DNA of 64,000 nt from Candidatus Saccharimonadota bacterium (GCA_017404515.1 JAFRCG010000028.1:1-64000), one strand, 5' to 3'; shown: positions 32,148-41,951, counted from the first letter of the stretch. Translations and numbers: made by a program. The notes: generated by a model from the sequence alone, not told the origin.

Positions 32148-32945
32148 ATGAATATAGCTTTCCCAGAGTTAGAAAATCCTATCGTCAAACAAGCGGTTAC
32201 AGAATATTCCAGTAAACATCCGGATTTCTCCGCGGTACCAGCGAGTTCCCTAGAAGAAGCCTGCAAGTTAGCCAAATCCGGCACCGCTGATGCTCTGATT
32301 GCCGGGATAGATTATACTACTCGTGATGTAGTTTTGGCCTGCAAAGACTATCTGGGAGCCTTAGGGAGCACTTTTTCTAGCTGCTTTGTCATGAAGCGCC
32401 TTAATAGTTCCAGCACCGATCAAAACACCAATCAGGCTAATCTTCCAGACACGCTCATTTTGGCTGATGCCGGTGTCACCAAAAATCCTACCATAGAGCA
32501 ACTTACCGACATTGTACTCCAAACCTACGAAACTGCCACCAAAATTTTAGACGAACCTAGGATTGCTATGCTTTCATTTTCCACTTTTGGCAGTGCCAAA
32601 GACGAGTCAATTGACAAAATTAATACCGTTATAGAGCGCGTCCATGAAGCTCGCCCAGGGATCTTGATCGATGGCGAAATGCAGCTAGACTGCGCCATAA
32701 ACCCTCGCGTTGCCGAGAAAAAAGCGGCGAATCACCCTTCTAAAGTTGCTGGCTACGCCAATGTCTTAATCACGCCAGATCTAAACTCCGGAAATATCCT
32801 CTATAAATCTCTAGAGCAATTTGGCGGCTACATTGCCGCTGGCCCAATATTACAGGGCTTCAGCAAACCTGCCAGCGACCTCTCTCGTGGCAGCACCGTA
32901 GAAGATATCAAATTAGTCATTGAGACTATTAAAAAGCTAGTCTAG
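32148..32945 (+). CDS. Phosphate acetyl/butyryl transferase family protein
   Basis: A 265-residue enzyme of the Pta/Ptb fold, which exchanges acyl groups between CoA and phosphate. Recognisable segments are LSFSTFGSAKDES, GILIDGEMQLDCAI (the GExQxDxAL-like motif), YANVLITPDLNSGNILYKSLEQFGG and GPILQGFSKPASDLSRGSTVEDI. It is shorter than typical Pta (about 330) because the N-terminal region is trimmed. No acetate kinase gene is in the window. It stands between the CotH-like gene and the AlgX/MBOAT acylation pair, but on the opposite strand, so a metabolic link to O-acetylation is only a guess. Confidence 0.85.
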   Translation: MNIAFPELENPIVKQAVTEYSSKHPDFSAVPASSLEEACKLAKSGTADALIAGIDYTTRDVVLACKDYLGALGSTFSSCFVMKRLNSSSTDQNTNQANLPDTLILADAGVTKNPTIEQLTDIVLQTYETATKILDEPRIAMLSFSTFGSAKDESIDKINTVIERVHEARPGILIDGEMQLDCAINPRVAEKKAANHPSKVAGYANVLITPDLNSGNILYKSLEQFGGYIAAGPILQGFSKPASDLSRGSTVEDIKLVIETIKKLV

Positions 32946-32949
32946 TGCG

Positions 32950-34086
32950 CTATATCAGCTTAAAACTTCCACCGCTCATAGTGTTTCTCTCTACTGCTTC
33001 TATGATAACTGTATCCGAATCAAACCTCTCCATAGAAGATTTCTCATAGGTATTTCTGTTAATACTTACAACCTTGTAAAACACTTTTTGTAGATACGGC
33101 AACATAGCTCCACGGTATGAGTCCCCAACTAACATTACAGTTTTTGCTATATCCGGGTTACTGTTAGTTGAAATCTCTATCATTGCATCCCCCTCTCCTT
33201 CTTTTCTAATCTGAACTTTCGAGTCTTCTTTGTATTTTACCTCTGCTTTAGTATCTACAAAGTAATTTTTCATCCCCAAAAATCTAGCCAAATCCCTATT
33301 ATGTACCTGCGGTTTTGCGTATTGTAGTTCATATTCAAAACCCTTAAACCCTGGCTCAATTCCCTGCATCAATGCTTTAAATCCATAAAATGCACCCAAA
33401 TTATTCCAGTGCGTATCTTGTTTATAATAAAGCTGCCCAACTTCCTTAGCCTTCATTATCTCGTCTTTTGCATAAATCACATTGTCTTGTTTTACCATCA
33501 GAGTATCCAACAATTTTTCATCCCTACTTTTTTCGTCAAAAATTTTCACATCATCTGGCAAATATTCCCTGTAAACATTTTCCTTATTTGGCGCCACAAA
33601 GAAATAAAATTTTTTACCACTTTTTCCTAATTGCTCTGTAGTATTTTTGATATTCTCGCTCACTCTCTTTACGGCATCATCAGAATGCCTAGTAACCCCT
33701 TGCACACTTGCCACCGGATTAGAATCTGTTTTCTTAGCGTAAAATAACCACGCTTCATTACCATTTTTACTATCACTCTTCCCTATCACTACATCTTTTG
33801 TAGTGCTATCTCTAAATACTTCGTAGTTTATCACTGTCCAAATATCTTTTATTATCTTCCTAAATGGCGTGTGATCGCTATAATAATCATCAATTTGCTT
33901 AGGATATTTTTCAATTTCCGCGATATCAAACTCTGGCATCTCCGCCAATTTTCTATTTTCACTATTGTCATCACCAATTACCTCCCCACAAAATATCCAT
34001 GCTATCCCCGGAACAAAAAACAGCAATACAAAAACTCCTATCGTTACATATTTCTGAAATTTATTCATTCCCTCTTTCTTCTTCAT
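32950..34086 (-). CDS. AlgX/AlgJ-like SGNH O-acetyltransferase (DHHW family)
   Basis: A 378-residue membrane-anchored extracellular protein. One N-terminal helix (about 12-34) is followed by an SGNH-like domain with the signature DTHWNNLGAFYGF (about 219-231) and the catalytic serine segment VMLVGDSYRGAML (about 317-329). ENRKLAEMPEF near the start and the DHTPFRK phrase are typical of the AlgX/AlgJ/DHHW family, which moves acetyl groups onto polysaccharides. It follows the MBOAT gene by eight bases with AGGAGGTGCG before the ATG, so the two form the usual donor-acceptor acetylation pair. Confidence 0.88.
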   Translation of the reverse strand: MKKKEGMNKFQKYVTIGVFVLLFFVPGIAWIFCGEVIGDDNSENRKLAEMPEFDIAEIEKYPKQIDDYYSDHTPFRKIIKDIWTVINYEVFRDSTTKDVVIGKSDSKNGNEAWLFYAKKTDSNPVASVQGVTRHSDDAVKRVSENIKNTTEQLGKSGKKFYFFVAPNKENVYREYLPDDVKIFDEKSRDEKLLDTLMVKQDNVIYAKDEIMKAKEVGQLYYKQDTHWNNLGAFYGFKALMQGIEPGFKGFEYELQYAKPQVHNRDLARFLGMKNYFVDTKAEVKYKEDSKVQIRKEGEGDAMIEISTNSNPDIAKTVMLVGDSYRGAMLPYLQKVFYKVVSINRNTYEKSSMERFDSDTVIIEAVERNTMSGGSFKLI

Positions 34087-34094
34087 CGCACCTC

Positions 34095-35552
34095 CTAAAA
34101 CCTAAAGTAAATAAACGCGCTATATGTGTTGTTCACAATCGCCATAATACAAAGTGTTAGTAGTGCAAATATTACAAACGGCTCCACATATTTTGTGCAA
34201 AAAGAAGACATTTTCATGTACTCCTTCTTCGTCTTTTTATGCTCAGAAAGCTTTTTTAATATCACTTGTACTACGCCACAAAATACGATGCCAATTATCA
34301 TCGTCAAAATCGCTCTGTGGTTTGCTACATCATAAATCTGAATCGGTATAGTATCGGCTGGCGCACCTAAAAACATCACTTTCAGATAATGCAGTGCGTA
34401 TTTTAGACTTGGCGCTCGAAATATTACCCAGCTAGTTAACACCACAAACAGCGTATAAAAATGGTTCAAAAAATGCATTTTATCTAGTAGCTTTTTCAAC
34501 CCTAGGCGTTCTATAAAAATGAAAAATCCATGGAATATTCCCCAAATTACGAATGTCCACGCTGCACCATGCCAAATACCAGTTACCAAAAACACTATCC
34601 AAAGATTAATATAAGTCCTAATCTTCCCTTTCCTATTTCCACCTAATGGAATATAAATATATTCTTTAAACCATGTTGATAGTGATATATGCCATCTCCG
34701 CCAAAATTCTGTAATACTCCCAGAGATATACGGAAGATTAAAGTTTTCCATAAACTTAAATCCAAACATTGAACCCAGGCCAATCGCCATATCAGAATAG
34801 CCAGAAAAATCAAAGAATATCTGCAAGGCGTAGCAAAGCGCTCCCAGCCAGGCCACTGGCTGCGTCAGTCCCTGTACGCCTGATCCCGTCACAAAAATCG
34901 CATCTACTATTGCTGCCATCGCATCTGCAATCAAGACCTTTTTAGCAAGACCATAAGAAAATCGCTTCACCCCATAGGCAAATTTTTCTGTGGTCTCTTT
35001 TCTAGAGCTTAAAGCCTCATCTATATCGTGATATTTTACAATTGGCCCAGCAATTAACTGTGGGAAAAACGATACATAAAGCGCCAGTTTTGATAAATTT
35101 TTTTGGACTTTTATTTCCCCTCTATATAGATCAATCACATAGGACATCACTTGGAATGTATAGAAGGAAATGCCTATTGGCAAAGCTATCTCGCCGATTG
35201 TCAAAGTATTCGCCCCAAAGACATTATTGACATTTGCAACTAGAAAATTGAAATACTTAAAATGCCCAAGCAAACCAATATTAAATATGATGTCCAACAC
35301 CAGCCAAAGAGTTTTCTGCTTCTTCTTTCTTTTACGCCTTGCCCTATCAATCAAAAGTCCAAAAATATAGTTTACTACTATCGAAGCAATCATCAAGAGC
35401 ACATATTTTGGCTCTCCCCAAGCATAAAAAACTAAGCTAAAAACAAGTAGAATATAATTTTTGGTCTTTGGAAAAATTTTGCCTATGCTAAAATACAGCA
35501 CAAGCAAAATCGGCAAAAACAACCACAGAAAAGTAATCGAGTTGAACAACAT
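34095..35552 (-). CDS. MBOAT family membrane O-acyltransferase (AlgI/DltB type)
   Basis: A 485-residue protein with about ten membrane helices. The family core RRWHISLSTWFKEYIYIPLGGNRKG and the catalytic histidine in GIWHGAAWTFVIWGIFHG are complete. The N-terminus MLFNSITFLWLFLPILLVLYF is the AlgI/PatA form. It carries acetyl groups across the membrane for the SGNH-type enzyme encoded next, which would decorate a surface polysaccharide or cell-wall component. TGC-TATAAT lies ten bases before the ATG, so the leader is only a few bases. Confidence 0.92.
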   Translation of the reverse strand: MLFNSITFLWLFLPILLVLYFSIGKIFPKTKNYILLVFSLVFYAWGEPKYVLLMIASIVVNYIFGLLIDRARRKRKKKQKTLWLVLDIIFNIGLLGHFKYFNFLVANVNNVFGANTLTIGEIALPIGISFYTFQVMSYVIDLYRGEIKVQKNLSKLALYVSFFPQLIAGPIVKYHDIDEALSSRKETTEKFAYGVKRFSYGLAKKVLIADAMAAIVDAIFVTGSGVQGLTQPVAWLGALCYALQIFFDFSGYSDMAIGLGSMFGFKFMENFNLPYISGSITEFWRRWHISLSTWFKEYIYIPLGGNRKGKIRTYINLWIVFLVTGIWHGAAWTFVIWGIFHGFFIFIERLGLKKLLDKMHFLNHFYTLFVVLTSWVIFRAPSLKYALHYLKVMFLGAPADTIPIQIYDVANHRAILTMIIGIVFCGVVQVILKKLSEHKKTKKEYMKMSSFCTKYVEPFVIFALLTLCIMAIVNNTYSAFIYFRF

Positions 35553-35639
35553 ACCAATTTACATTATAGCACATTCCGCTATAGGCTAGCATTTTTTTCA
35601 CTTTTATGATATAATTACATAAATAACATAAGGTTTAAC

Positions 35640-37394
35640 ATGGCAAAATACACCTCCGAGAAAAATGCATTAATACTCATTTCTCTATTGAAACAATATG
35701 GCATACGCAAGATTATTGTTAGCCCTGGTGCTATGAATGTTAGCTTTGTTGGCAGTATCCAGTCGGACGATTATTTTCAAATTTACTCTTGTGTAGACGA
35801 GCGATCAGCCTGTTATATGGCCTGTGGTCTTGCTGAAGAATCCGGAGAGCCAGTCGCATTAAGCTGCACTGGTGCTACCGCCTCCAGAAATTATTTTCCT
35901 GGACTAACCGAAGCTTACTACAGAAAATTACCAATCTTAGCTATTACATCGGCACAATTCAGAGGTAATGTCGGCCATGGTATCCCTCAAATCATCGACA
36001 GAACAGTCCAGCCAAACGATCTAGTTAAATTCAGTGCACAAATACCAACAATAAATAGTAAGGACGATGAGTGGTATTGCACCATCGAAATCAATAAGGC
36101 ACTCTTAGCATTAACTCATGAAGGTGGCGGACCTGTTCATATTAATCTAGTGACGGAATATAGCACCGATTTTGACATTACAGAGTTACCGATTGCAAGA
36201 AAAATCAACCGTATCACTTCAAACTCTGTCTTTCCGGAAATACCGAGCAATAGTAAAGTCGGTATCTTCGTTGGTAATCATAGCAAATGGTCTAAACAAT
36301 TAACTTCAGCCGTCGAATCTTTCTGCGAGAAACATAATGGCGTAGTTTTATGTGATAGAACTAGTAACTATTTCGGCAAGTATAAAGTATTTCCTAACCT
36401 AATTTGTGACCAGGATAATTATTCTTCAAAAAACAACGATTTTGACTTGCTTATACATATTGGGAACATTTCAGGCGCTTACATGAAACTAAATGCCAAA
36501 AATGTTTGGAGAGTCAATCCAGATGGCAAGATAGTTGACACTTTTAAATGCCTCACTAATGTTTTTCAGATGGAAGAATATGATTTCTTTCACCACTATC
36601 AAAACAATACCAATAAGAAAAACACCAGCTTTAGTCAAGACTGGCAAAAAGAATTTTATGATTTACAGACGAAAACCGTTAGCTGCGAGCTCCCATTTTC
36701 TAACATCTGGATAGCCAGAGAAATTCATAATAAATTACCCACCGAAAGTATTCTACATCTTGGTATCCTGAATTCGTTAAGATCCTGGAACTATTTTGAT
36801 AATCAAAATACTGTCTATGGATATAGTAATACTGGCGGATTTGGCATTGATGGTATTACCTCCACTATCATTGGTGCTTCGCTTGCAAACCCTAAGAAAA
36901 ATATTTACGGCATCATTGGCGATCTAGCCTTCTTCTACGATCTCAACGCCCTAGGAAACCGATATATCGGCAACAACATTAGATTACTCCTTATAAATAA
37001 CGGCTGCGGCACCGAATTCCATAATTATAGTCACGCAGCCCAGGTCTTCGGCGACAAAGTTTCCAATTATATAGCTGCCAATGGCCACTTTGGAAATCAA
37101 TCTATTAACTTAGTAAAGCAATTCTCTGAAACTTTAGGCTTTGAATATATTTCTGCTTCTAATATTGAGGAATTTAAAAAATATGAAGACTATTTCGTCT
37201 CAGATAAAATTTATACTAAACCTGTTATCTTCGAGATATTCACTAATTCAGAAAGTGAAAGTCAAGCCCTAAAAACCATTCGCAGTTTAGAAACTTCTAT
37301 CAAAACTAAACTCAAAAATGACATCAAAAAGAACGCCAAGCAAATTATTGGCTCGTCTGCTAAGCAAAAACTCAAAAAAATCATCGGGAGGTAA
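35640..37394 (+). CDS. MenD-like thiamine diphosphate-dependent enzyme in a glycan cluster
   Basis: A 584-residue ThDP enzyme resembling SEPHCHC synthase (MenD). The N-terminal domain has the catalytic glutamate E54 in CVDERSACYMACGLAEESGEP and the phrase LSCTGATASRNYFPGLTEAYYRKLPILAIT. The C-terminal cofactor site reads GDLAFFYDLNAL...RLLLINN (GDx to NN, about 428-455). No other menaquinone gene is present, and it is set inside a polysaccharide locus, paired with an SDR eight bases downstream. A role in making an unusual sugar or acyl donor is inferred. The last 35 residues form a basic amphipathic tail (KLKKIIGR end). Extended -10 TGATATAAT (35604-35612) and an AAGG ribosome site precede it. 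Confidence 0.8.
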   Translation: MAKYTSEKNALILISLLKQYGIRKIIVSPGAMNVSFVGSIQSDDYFQIYSCVDERSACYMACGLAEESGEPVALSCTGATASRNYFPGLTEAYYRKLPILAITSAQFRGNVGHGIPQIIDRTVQPNDLVKFSAQIPTINSKDDEWYCTIEINKALLALTHEGGGPVHINLVTEYSTDFDITELPIARKINRITSNSVFPEIPSNSKVGIFVGNHSKWSKQLTSAVESFCEKHNGVVLCDRTSNYFGKYKVFPNLICDQDNYSSKNNDFDLLIHIGNISGAYMKLNAKNVWRVNPDGKIVDTFKCLTNVFQMEEYDFFHHYQNNTNKKNTSFSQDWQKEFYDLQTKTVSCELPFSNIWIAREIHNKLPTESILHLGILNSLRSWNYFDNQNTVYGYSNTGGFGIDGITSTIIGASLANPKKNIYGIIGDLAFFYDLNALGNRYIGNNIRLLLINNGCGTEFHNYSHAAQVFGDKVSNYIAANGHFGNQSINLVKQFSETLGFEYISASNIEEFKKYEDYFVSDKIYTKPVIFEIFTNSESESQALKTIRSLETSIKTKLKNDIKKNAKQIIGSSAKQKLKKIIGR

Positions 37395-37402
37395 TAAAAT
37401 AT

Positions 37403-38269
37403 ATGCAAAACAAAGCCAGAAAACTTATTTCAAGTATCAAAAAACCATTTCTCAAAAAAGTTCCAACTCCATATCCACTCCTTCAGGGCGAATATCTAAA
37501 AGGGCGTTCCGCCTTTATCACTGGTGGTAACAGTGGAATTGGCTTTGAAATTGCAAAGAAATTTTTAGAGAATGGGGCATCTTCAATCGTTATCGCCGGT
37601 CGTAATATCGAAAAAAATAAAAAAGCCTTAGCTAAACTAGAAAAAAATAAAAAATATGGCAGTCAATCAATTAGCTATATTACTATCGATTTAGAAAATA
37701 TCGACGAGTCAATCAAATTGGTAAAGAACTTCCTTAAATCTAATGCCCACCACAAAACAAATATCCTTGTAAACTGTGCGGGTATAGGAATAGGCGAACC
37801 GATTGGCAAAACCTCAGTCGAAGACTATGAACGAGTTTTAAAAGTAAATCTAGAAGGAACATACTTTCTTAGCCAAGAATTCTATAATTATATGGTATCC
37901 CACAAAATAAGTGGCAATATTCTTAATGTTCTTTCCTCCAGCTCTGCACGCCCAGCCACTACGGCCTATATCTGTTCAAAATGGGCCGAAAGAGGGCTCA
38001 CAATTGGAATGGCTAAAAAATTTATTAAAGATAATATCGTCGTAAATGCTATTGCTCCTGGCCCTACGGCTACCGATATGCTCGGAATTTCTCCAGAAAA
38101 AGATGGCATTACGCTAAAAAACAACCCGTCTGGACGCTATGCAATGCCACAAGAAATTGCTAATTTAGCAGTTATCCTCACGAGCGACCTAGGTAAACTT
38201 ATCGTTGGCGATGTAGTTTACGCCACAGGCGGTGCCGGCACCATCACAGTTGACGATATCACCTATTAA
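37403..38269 (+). CDS. Short-chain dehydrogenase/reductase
   Basis: A 288-residue Rossmann-fold oxidoreductase. The cofactor motif TGGNSGIG is at about 40-47, the NAG-type motif is NCAGIG, and the catalytic Ser-Tyr-Lys set is in LSSSSARPATTAYICSK. SAFITGG is followed by VIAGRN, suggesting NADP(H) preference through the arginine. A 30-residue basic N-terminal extension (ARKLISSIKKPFLKK) resembles the basic C-terminal tail of the ThDP enzyme and could bind membrane. It probably acts on the product of that enzyme. Its stop codon overlaps the stop of the convergent flippase gene. Confidence 0.88.
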   Translation: MQNKARKLISSIKKPFLKKVPTPYPLLQGEYLKGRSAFITGGNSGIGFEIAKKFLENGASSIVIAGRNIEKNKKALAKLEKNKKYGSQSISYITIDLENIDESIKLVKNFLKSNAHHKTNILVNCAGIGIGEPIGKTSVEDYERVLKVNLEGTYFLSQEFYNYMVSHKISGNILNVLSSSSARPATTAYICSKWAERGLTIGMAKKFIKDNIVVNAIAPGPTATDMLGISPEKDGITLKNNPSGRYAMPQEIANLAVILTSDLGKLIVGDVVYATGGAGTITVDDITY

Positions 38270-39690
38270 TTATTTTTCTTTATTTTGTCTAAAAATATTT
38301 GTACGATTTTCTTTATATGCTTATATAGAAATACTGTAGCTAAGAACGCAATAATTATGCCAGTGAATAATTTAAGCCAAAAAATATCTGTATAATACGC
38401 ACATATCACCACTAAAAAGATAACAAGTCCAGGAACGGCAGAATTCAATTTTACTTTTATATTATATTTCTTCCTAATATCGTAAGCTCTATACAAGGCA
38501 AGAACTGTAAACGCCACTGCCGTAGATACCGCCGCCGCAAAAAGGCCAATAATATTAATAAGAGCTAAGTGAGTCACTATGTTAATTACTGCCGCCATGA
38601 TAGAAGTAGTCGCTATTGCTTTAGTGTCTTTCTTTGCCACATACAACGAGCTCAACAGTCCTACGATAATGTCAAAGAAAACTCCAATTGCTAAAATCGG
38701 AATTAAGCTCAATCCTTCATCATATCTTTCATTTATCATAATCGGATAAATAAACCACATAAATGATAGCATTATTAAGATCGCATAATAAAACAATTTG
38801 GCTATAACATTAAATACTCTGTTGAAATACTCCTCTATATCCTTATCATATATATGTAAAGAAATAGATTCCACCCATCCAATATAGAATACATTATATA
38901 CAGCTACAAGAATCGATGGCAACTTCGATGCCGCTGCCAAAATTCCATTAGCTCCTACACCTAATATTACTGATACAATTAGCCTATCTGACGCATTGAA
39001 TACCCACCACGAAAGCTCATTAGGAACAAGGGGTAGTGCATATTTTCTCAAATCTTTAGCAGATTCTTTTCGATACATCCTTTTAACCGAAAATTTCGCT
39101 AAAATTTTTAATCGAATACATAAGAAAACTACTATCGCTAGCTGCCCCAAAATATTGCCTATCAGCATTCCCTTAACCCCCAAATTGAATATCCCCAAAC
39201 AAATGATATTTACAACAATCATTGTAATCGACCCTAAGAAACTTGCTATCGAATAATCTATCATTCGACCAAGCCCTCTAGAAATTTGGAGCAACATCGC
39301 AGCAAATACCGCAAACACTATATTCACTGCCAAAAACCATGTATATTCATTTTTGAAAAACAGTGAGGCGACAAAACATATCAGCACTCCTATAACACAC
39401 TGCGTTGCAACGCACATCAAACCCGTAACAATAATATCATTTTCACTGCCATCTTTCTTCTGTCTAGCTTCTACTAAATATCTAAAAACCGCTTGCTCAA
39501 GTTGCAAAGAAATTATCGGAAGCCCCAAAGAGACCAGTGTATTTAAAACATCTACAATTCCATATTCTTCAACTGATAAAATATATGTATAAAAAGGTAG
39601 CAACAGAAAACTCGCTGATTGTATTGCAATTTTACTCAGTGATATAATGAATGTATTTTTTACAAGTTGTTTTTCGCGATTACCAGACAT
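38266..39690 (-). CDS. Polysaccharide flippase, Wzx/MATE-like
   Basis: A 474-residue protein with 12 to 14 membrane helices. The N-terminus KQLVKNTFIISLSKIAIQSASFLLLPFYTYILSVEEYGIVDVLNTL is the classic start of oligosaccharide flippases, which move lipid-linked repeat units across the membrane. It sits with a polymerase, an initiating transferase and several glycosyltransferases, as in Wzx/Wzy-dependent pathways. Its start overlaps the upstream pyruvyltransferase gene by 11 bases, so they share one mRNA. The stop overlaps that of the convergent SDR by four bases. Confidence 0.92.
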   Translation of the reverse strand: MSGNREKQLVKNTFIISLSKIAIQSASFLLLPFYTYILSVEEYGIVDVLNTLVSLGLPIISLQLEQAVFRYLVEARQKKDGSENDIIVTGLMCVATQCVIGVLICFVASLFFKNEYTWFLAVNIVFAVFAAMLLQISRGLGRMIDYSIASFLGSITMIVVNIICLGIFNLGVKGMLIGNILGQLAIVVFLCIRLKILAKFSVKRMYRKESAKDLRKYALPLVPNELSWWVFNASDRLIVSVILGVGANGILAAASKLPSILVAVYNVFYIGWVESISLHIYDKDIEEYFNRVFNVIAKLFYYAILIMLSFMWFIYPIMINERYDEGLSLIPILAIGVFFDIIVGLLSSLYVAKKDTKAIATTSIMAAVINIVTHLALINIIGLFAAAVSTAVAFTVLALYRAYDIRKKYNIKVKLNSAVPGLVIFLVVICAYYTDIFWLKLFTGIIIAFLATVFLYKHIKKIVQIFLDKIKKNN

Positions 39691-40828
39691 TCTGCGCTTT
39701 GTTCCCTCTTAAGGCTTCTACTAGCCATTCTTTGGATTTATCTCTATATTTTTTCACCATTTTATCATTTTCTTCATAATTAATACTATCGCTGTATATT
39801 TGTTTATGAATTTCTACCTTACCCTTTTCTATAAAGCGATCTTCAAGGGCTACTTCTTTTAGCATAGTCTTTATTCTAGCATTAGATCCATTTTTATAAA
39901 ACGACCAAAATTTTTTTCTAAAAATCACAGAAAAAGCTGTGCCATGAAAAGAATCAGTAATAACATACTTTGCATTTGTCAACAGGCTCAAAAAATCCAA
40001 CGGCCCATCCGTATAATGACTTTCGGAAATATTTTTCTTATATCCTCTGTTATGCCTACTAAAGTAAACTATCTTCAGACCTTCTTTTTCTGCAACATAA
40101 TTAGCAAAATCGTATAACTCTTTTTTTGGCTCCAAGTCATAGCAAAATATATATTCTTCCATTAAAGATTTTTTTGTTTCTACGGCCTTATCCCAAAAAT
40201 TTTTTTCTGGCAAAAATACTGGATCACACACTACGCTAATTGGCTTATTAGTCAATGCACCAAAAATTTCCGCCAGATTTTTCTCTCTCACCGATATTGC
40301 GTCGAGCCTCTTTAGTCCTTCTCTAAAACCTTTTTTACTATCAACTGTATCTCTCCCAGTGCTTGCTGCATATGCTACTCTTCTCATCTGCTCATTTCCA
40401 AAATTCAACATATAAATCTTGTCTATGCCCTTAGTAAGATTTTCATTCCATATTTGATCACTACCAGCAACCAAGATATCAAAATCGTTGCAGGCACCAG
40501 CACTTATTTCAGCCTGATCAAAACTTTCTGTTAATGCTAAATTGTTTTCGATAAACTCCTTAAAAACTTTTTTTCTAAAAATATTTTTTCTGAGATATAA
40601 AATATTTGAAAATAAAGTTTTGCTAACTGTAAATAAAGAACTTGTGTCAACATGCAAAAGTTTATATTCATCCTCTATAGCTTTACATCTATAATCAATT
40701 ACTTGTGCATCAAATTCTAATTGAGCTAAAGTATTTTTTAACGCAAAAGCTTGCAACACGGCACCATAGTTCAAACTACGATGAAAAGTTAAAATCCCCA
40801 CTTTCCTTTTAATATTATTTTTCACCAT
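39680..40828 (-). CDS. Polysaccharide pyruvyltransferase family protein
   Basis: A 382-residue GT-B-like enzyme of the CsaB/WcaK family, which puts pyruvate ketals on surface sugars. Characteristic segments are GILTFHRSLNYGAVLQAFALKNTL, DILVAGSDQIWNENLTKG, ISVVCDPVFL and YVITDSFHGTAFSVIFRKKFWSFYK. Pyruvylated wall polymers in Gram-positive bacteria can serve as anchors for SLH-domain proteins, though none is seen here. The start overlaps the glycosyltransferase gene upstream by 14 bases. Some members of this broad family act on other substrates, so the pyruvate assignment is probable rather than certain. Confidence 0.85.
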   Translation of the reverse strand: MVKNNIKRKVGILTFHRSLNYGAVLQAFALKNTLAQLEFDAQVIDYRCKAIEDEYKLLHVDTSSLFTVSKTLFSNILYLRKNIFRKKVFKEFIENNLALTESFDQAEISAGACNDFDILVAGSDQIWNENLTKGIDKIYMLNFGNEQMRRVAYAASTGRDTVDSKKGFREGLKRLDAISVREKNLAEIFGALTNKPISVVCDPVFLPEKNFWDKAVETKKSLMEEYIFCYDLEPKKELYDFANYVAEKEGLKIVYFSRHNRGYKKNISESHYTDGPLDFLSLLTNAKYVITDSFHGTAFSVIFRKKFWSFYKNGSNARIKTMLKEVALEDRFIEKGKVEIHKQIYSDSINYEENDKMVKKYRDKSKEWLVEALRGNKAQNVW

Positions 40829-41951
40829 ACACCGTACTCCTCTTTCTGTCTGTTTTTACTGAATTCTCTGAACCTCTTAGTATTTGCAAATATATCTTGC
40901 CTAATTTATCCTCATTTTTCGCTACATTAAAATCTTGCATTCTTCTAAATACCTGTGTTGTCCTTTTATTACTATTCTTCCTGATCTCATTCACCCAAAC
41001 ACGATCTTCCTCGCTCAAGCTTAATTTTATAAAACTCTTTGAATAAATTACATCATCAGAAACGCTATCAGAGACTATGCATGGCAAGCCATTAGCCTGT
41101 GCCTCCAGTATTGCCATCCCAAAACCTTCAGAAAACGATGTTAATAAGAAAACATCCATCGCCGAATAATACTTCTCTGGCGTATTTGTGGCTTCCAAAA
41201 ATATTACGCTCTCCTTTATCCCTAATTTGGCAACCTGCTCTTTTATCTCACATTCTAGGGGGCCACTCCCTACTAACAGCAACTTATATCTTTTATCTTC
41301 TATTTTACTAAAAATATCTATTAAAAATTTATGATTCTTTTCTGGAGCAAGCCTAGCCATATTACCAATTACAATATCTTCATCACTTATCTCATACTTA
41401 TTTCTAATTTCCAATCGATCTTTATTATTAAATTCAAATTTTTTAAAATCTATAATATTTGGCACATAAAGGTAATCGGCATTGCCAAAACAAAATTCAG
41501 CAGCTTCTCTTCCGCAAGCAAATAAATCTGTTGCGTAATATTTGCTTAGGCTCGCATATATTTTCCATTTAAGCCTTTTTAGTCCTTTATCCATCCGTGC
41601 CTCATGTGCATGATAGATGCGTGTCTTTATGCCACTGTATTTTGCTAAAGCCAGCATCCAAAAGCTCTTTGCACTAAGATGGCAATGCACTATGTCATAT
41701 TGTTCTCTTCGAAAAAGCTCTTTTGTTTTCTTAAAATGTTTTACTATATTCTTTTTTTTCGTAGGTATACTATAAATCTTAATTCCAAGTGTAAGAAATC
41801 TCTTTTCAGCTTTCTTGTCTCGCGGTTCCTGTGTAAGTATGTGGACTTCAAATTGGTTTAAATTTATATGAGATAAATAGTTATATAAAAATTGTTCTAC
41901 TCCACCAAAAGTCAAAGCTGGCACTATCTCTAAAATTTTAGCTCGTTTCAT
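40815..41951 (-). CDS. Family 4 glycosyltransferase
   Basis: A 378-residue GT-B enzyme. The N-terminal part reads KILEIVPALTFGGVEQFLYNYLSHI, typical of GT4 capsule enzymes. The C-terminal donor site is visible in GNMARLAPEKNHKFLIDIFSKI, LLLVGSGPLECEIKEQV and the E-x7-E motif of SFSEGFGMAILEAQANGLPCIVSD. It likely transfers a sugar to the lipid-linked repeat unit on the cytoplasmic face. Starts and stops overlap with both neighbours by 14 bases, so it belongs to the same operon. Confidence 0.9.
   Translation of the reverse strand: MKRAKILEIVPALTFGGVEQFLYNYLSHINLNQFEVHILTQEPRDKKAEKRFLTLGIKIYSIPTKKKNIVKHFKKTKELFRREQYDIVHCHLSAKSFWMLALAKYSGIKTRIYHAHEARMDKGLKRLKWKIYASLSKYYATDLFACGREAAEFCFGNADYLYVPNIIDFKKFEFNNKDRLEIRNKYEISDEDIVIGNMARLAPEKNHKFLIDIFSKIEDKRYKLLLVGSGPLECEIKEQVAKLGIKESVIFLEATNTPEKYYSAMDVFLLTSFSEGFGMAILEAQANGLPCIVSDSVSDDVIYSKSFIKLSLSEEDRVWVNEIRKNSNKRTTQVFRRMQDFNVAKNEDKLGKIYLQILRGSENSVKTDRKRSTVYGEK

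Noticed and set aside
39650-39666. A further TTGTAAAAAATAC word at the start of the flippase gene
   Set aside because: It encodes the LVKNT motif that is common at the start of Wzx proteins and lacks the ATG...ACAGAT context, so it is likely coincidental.
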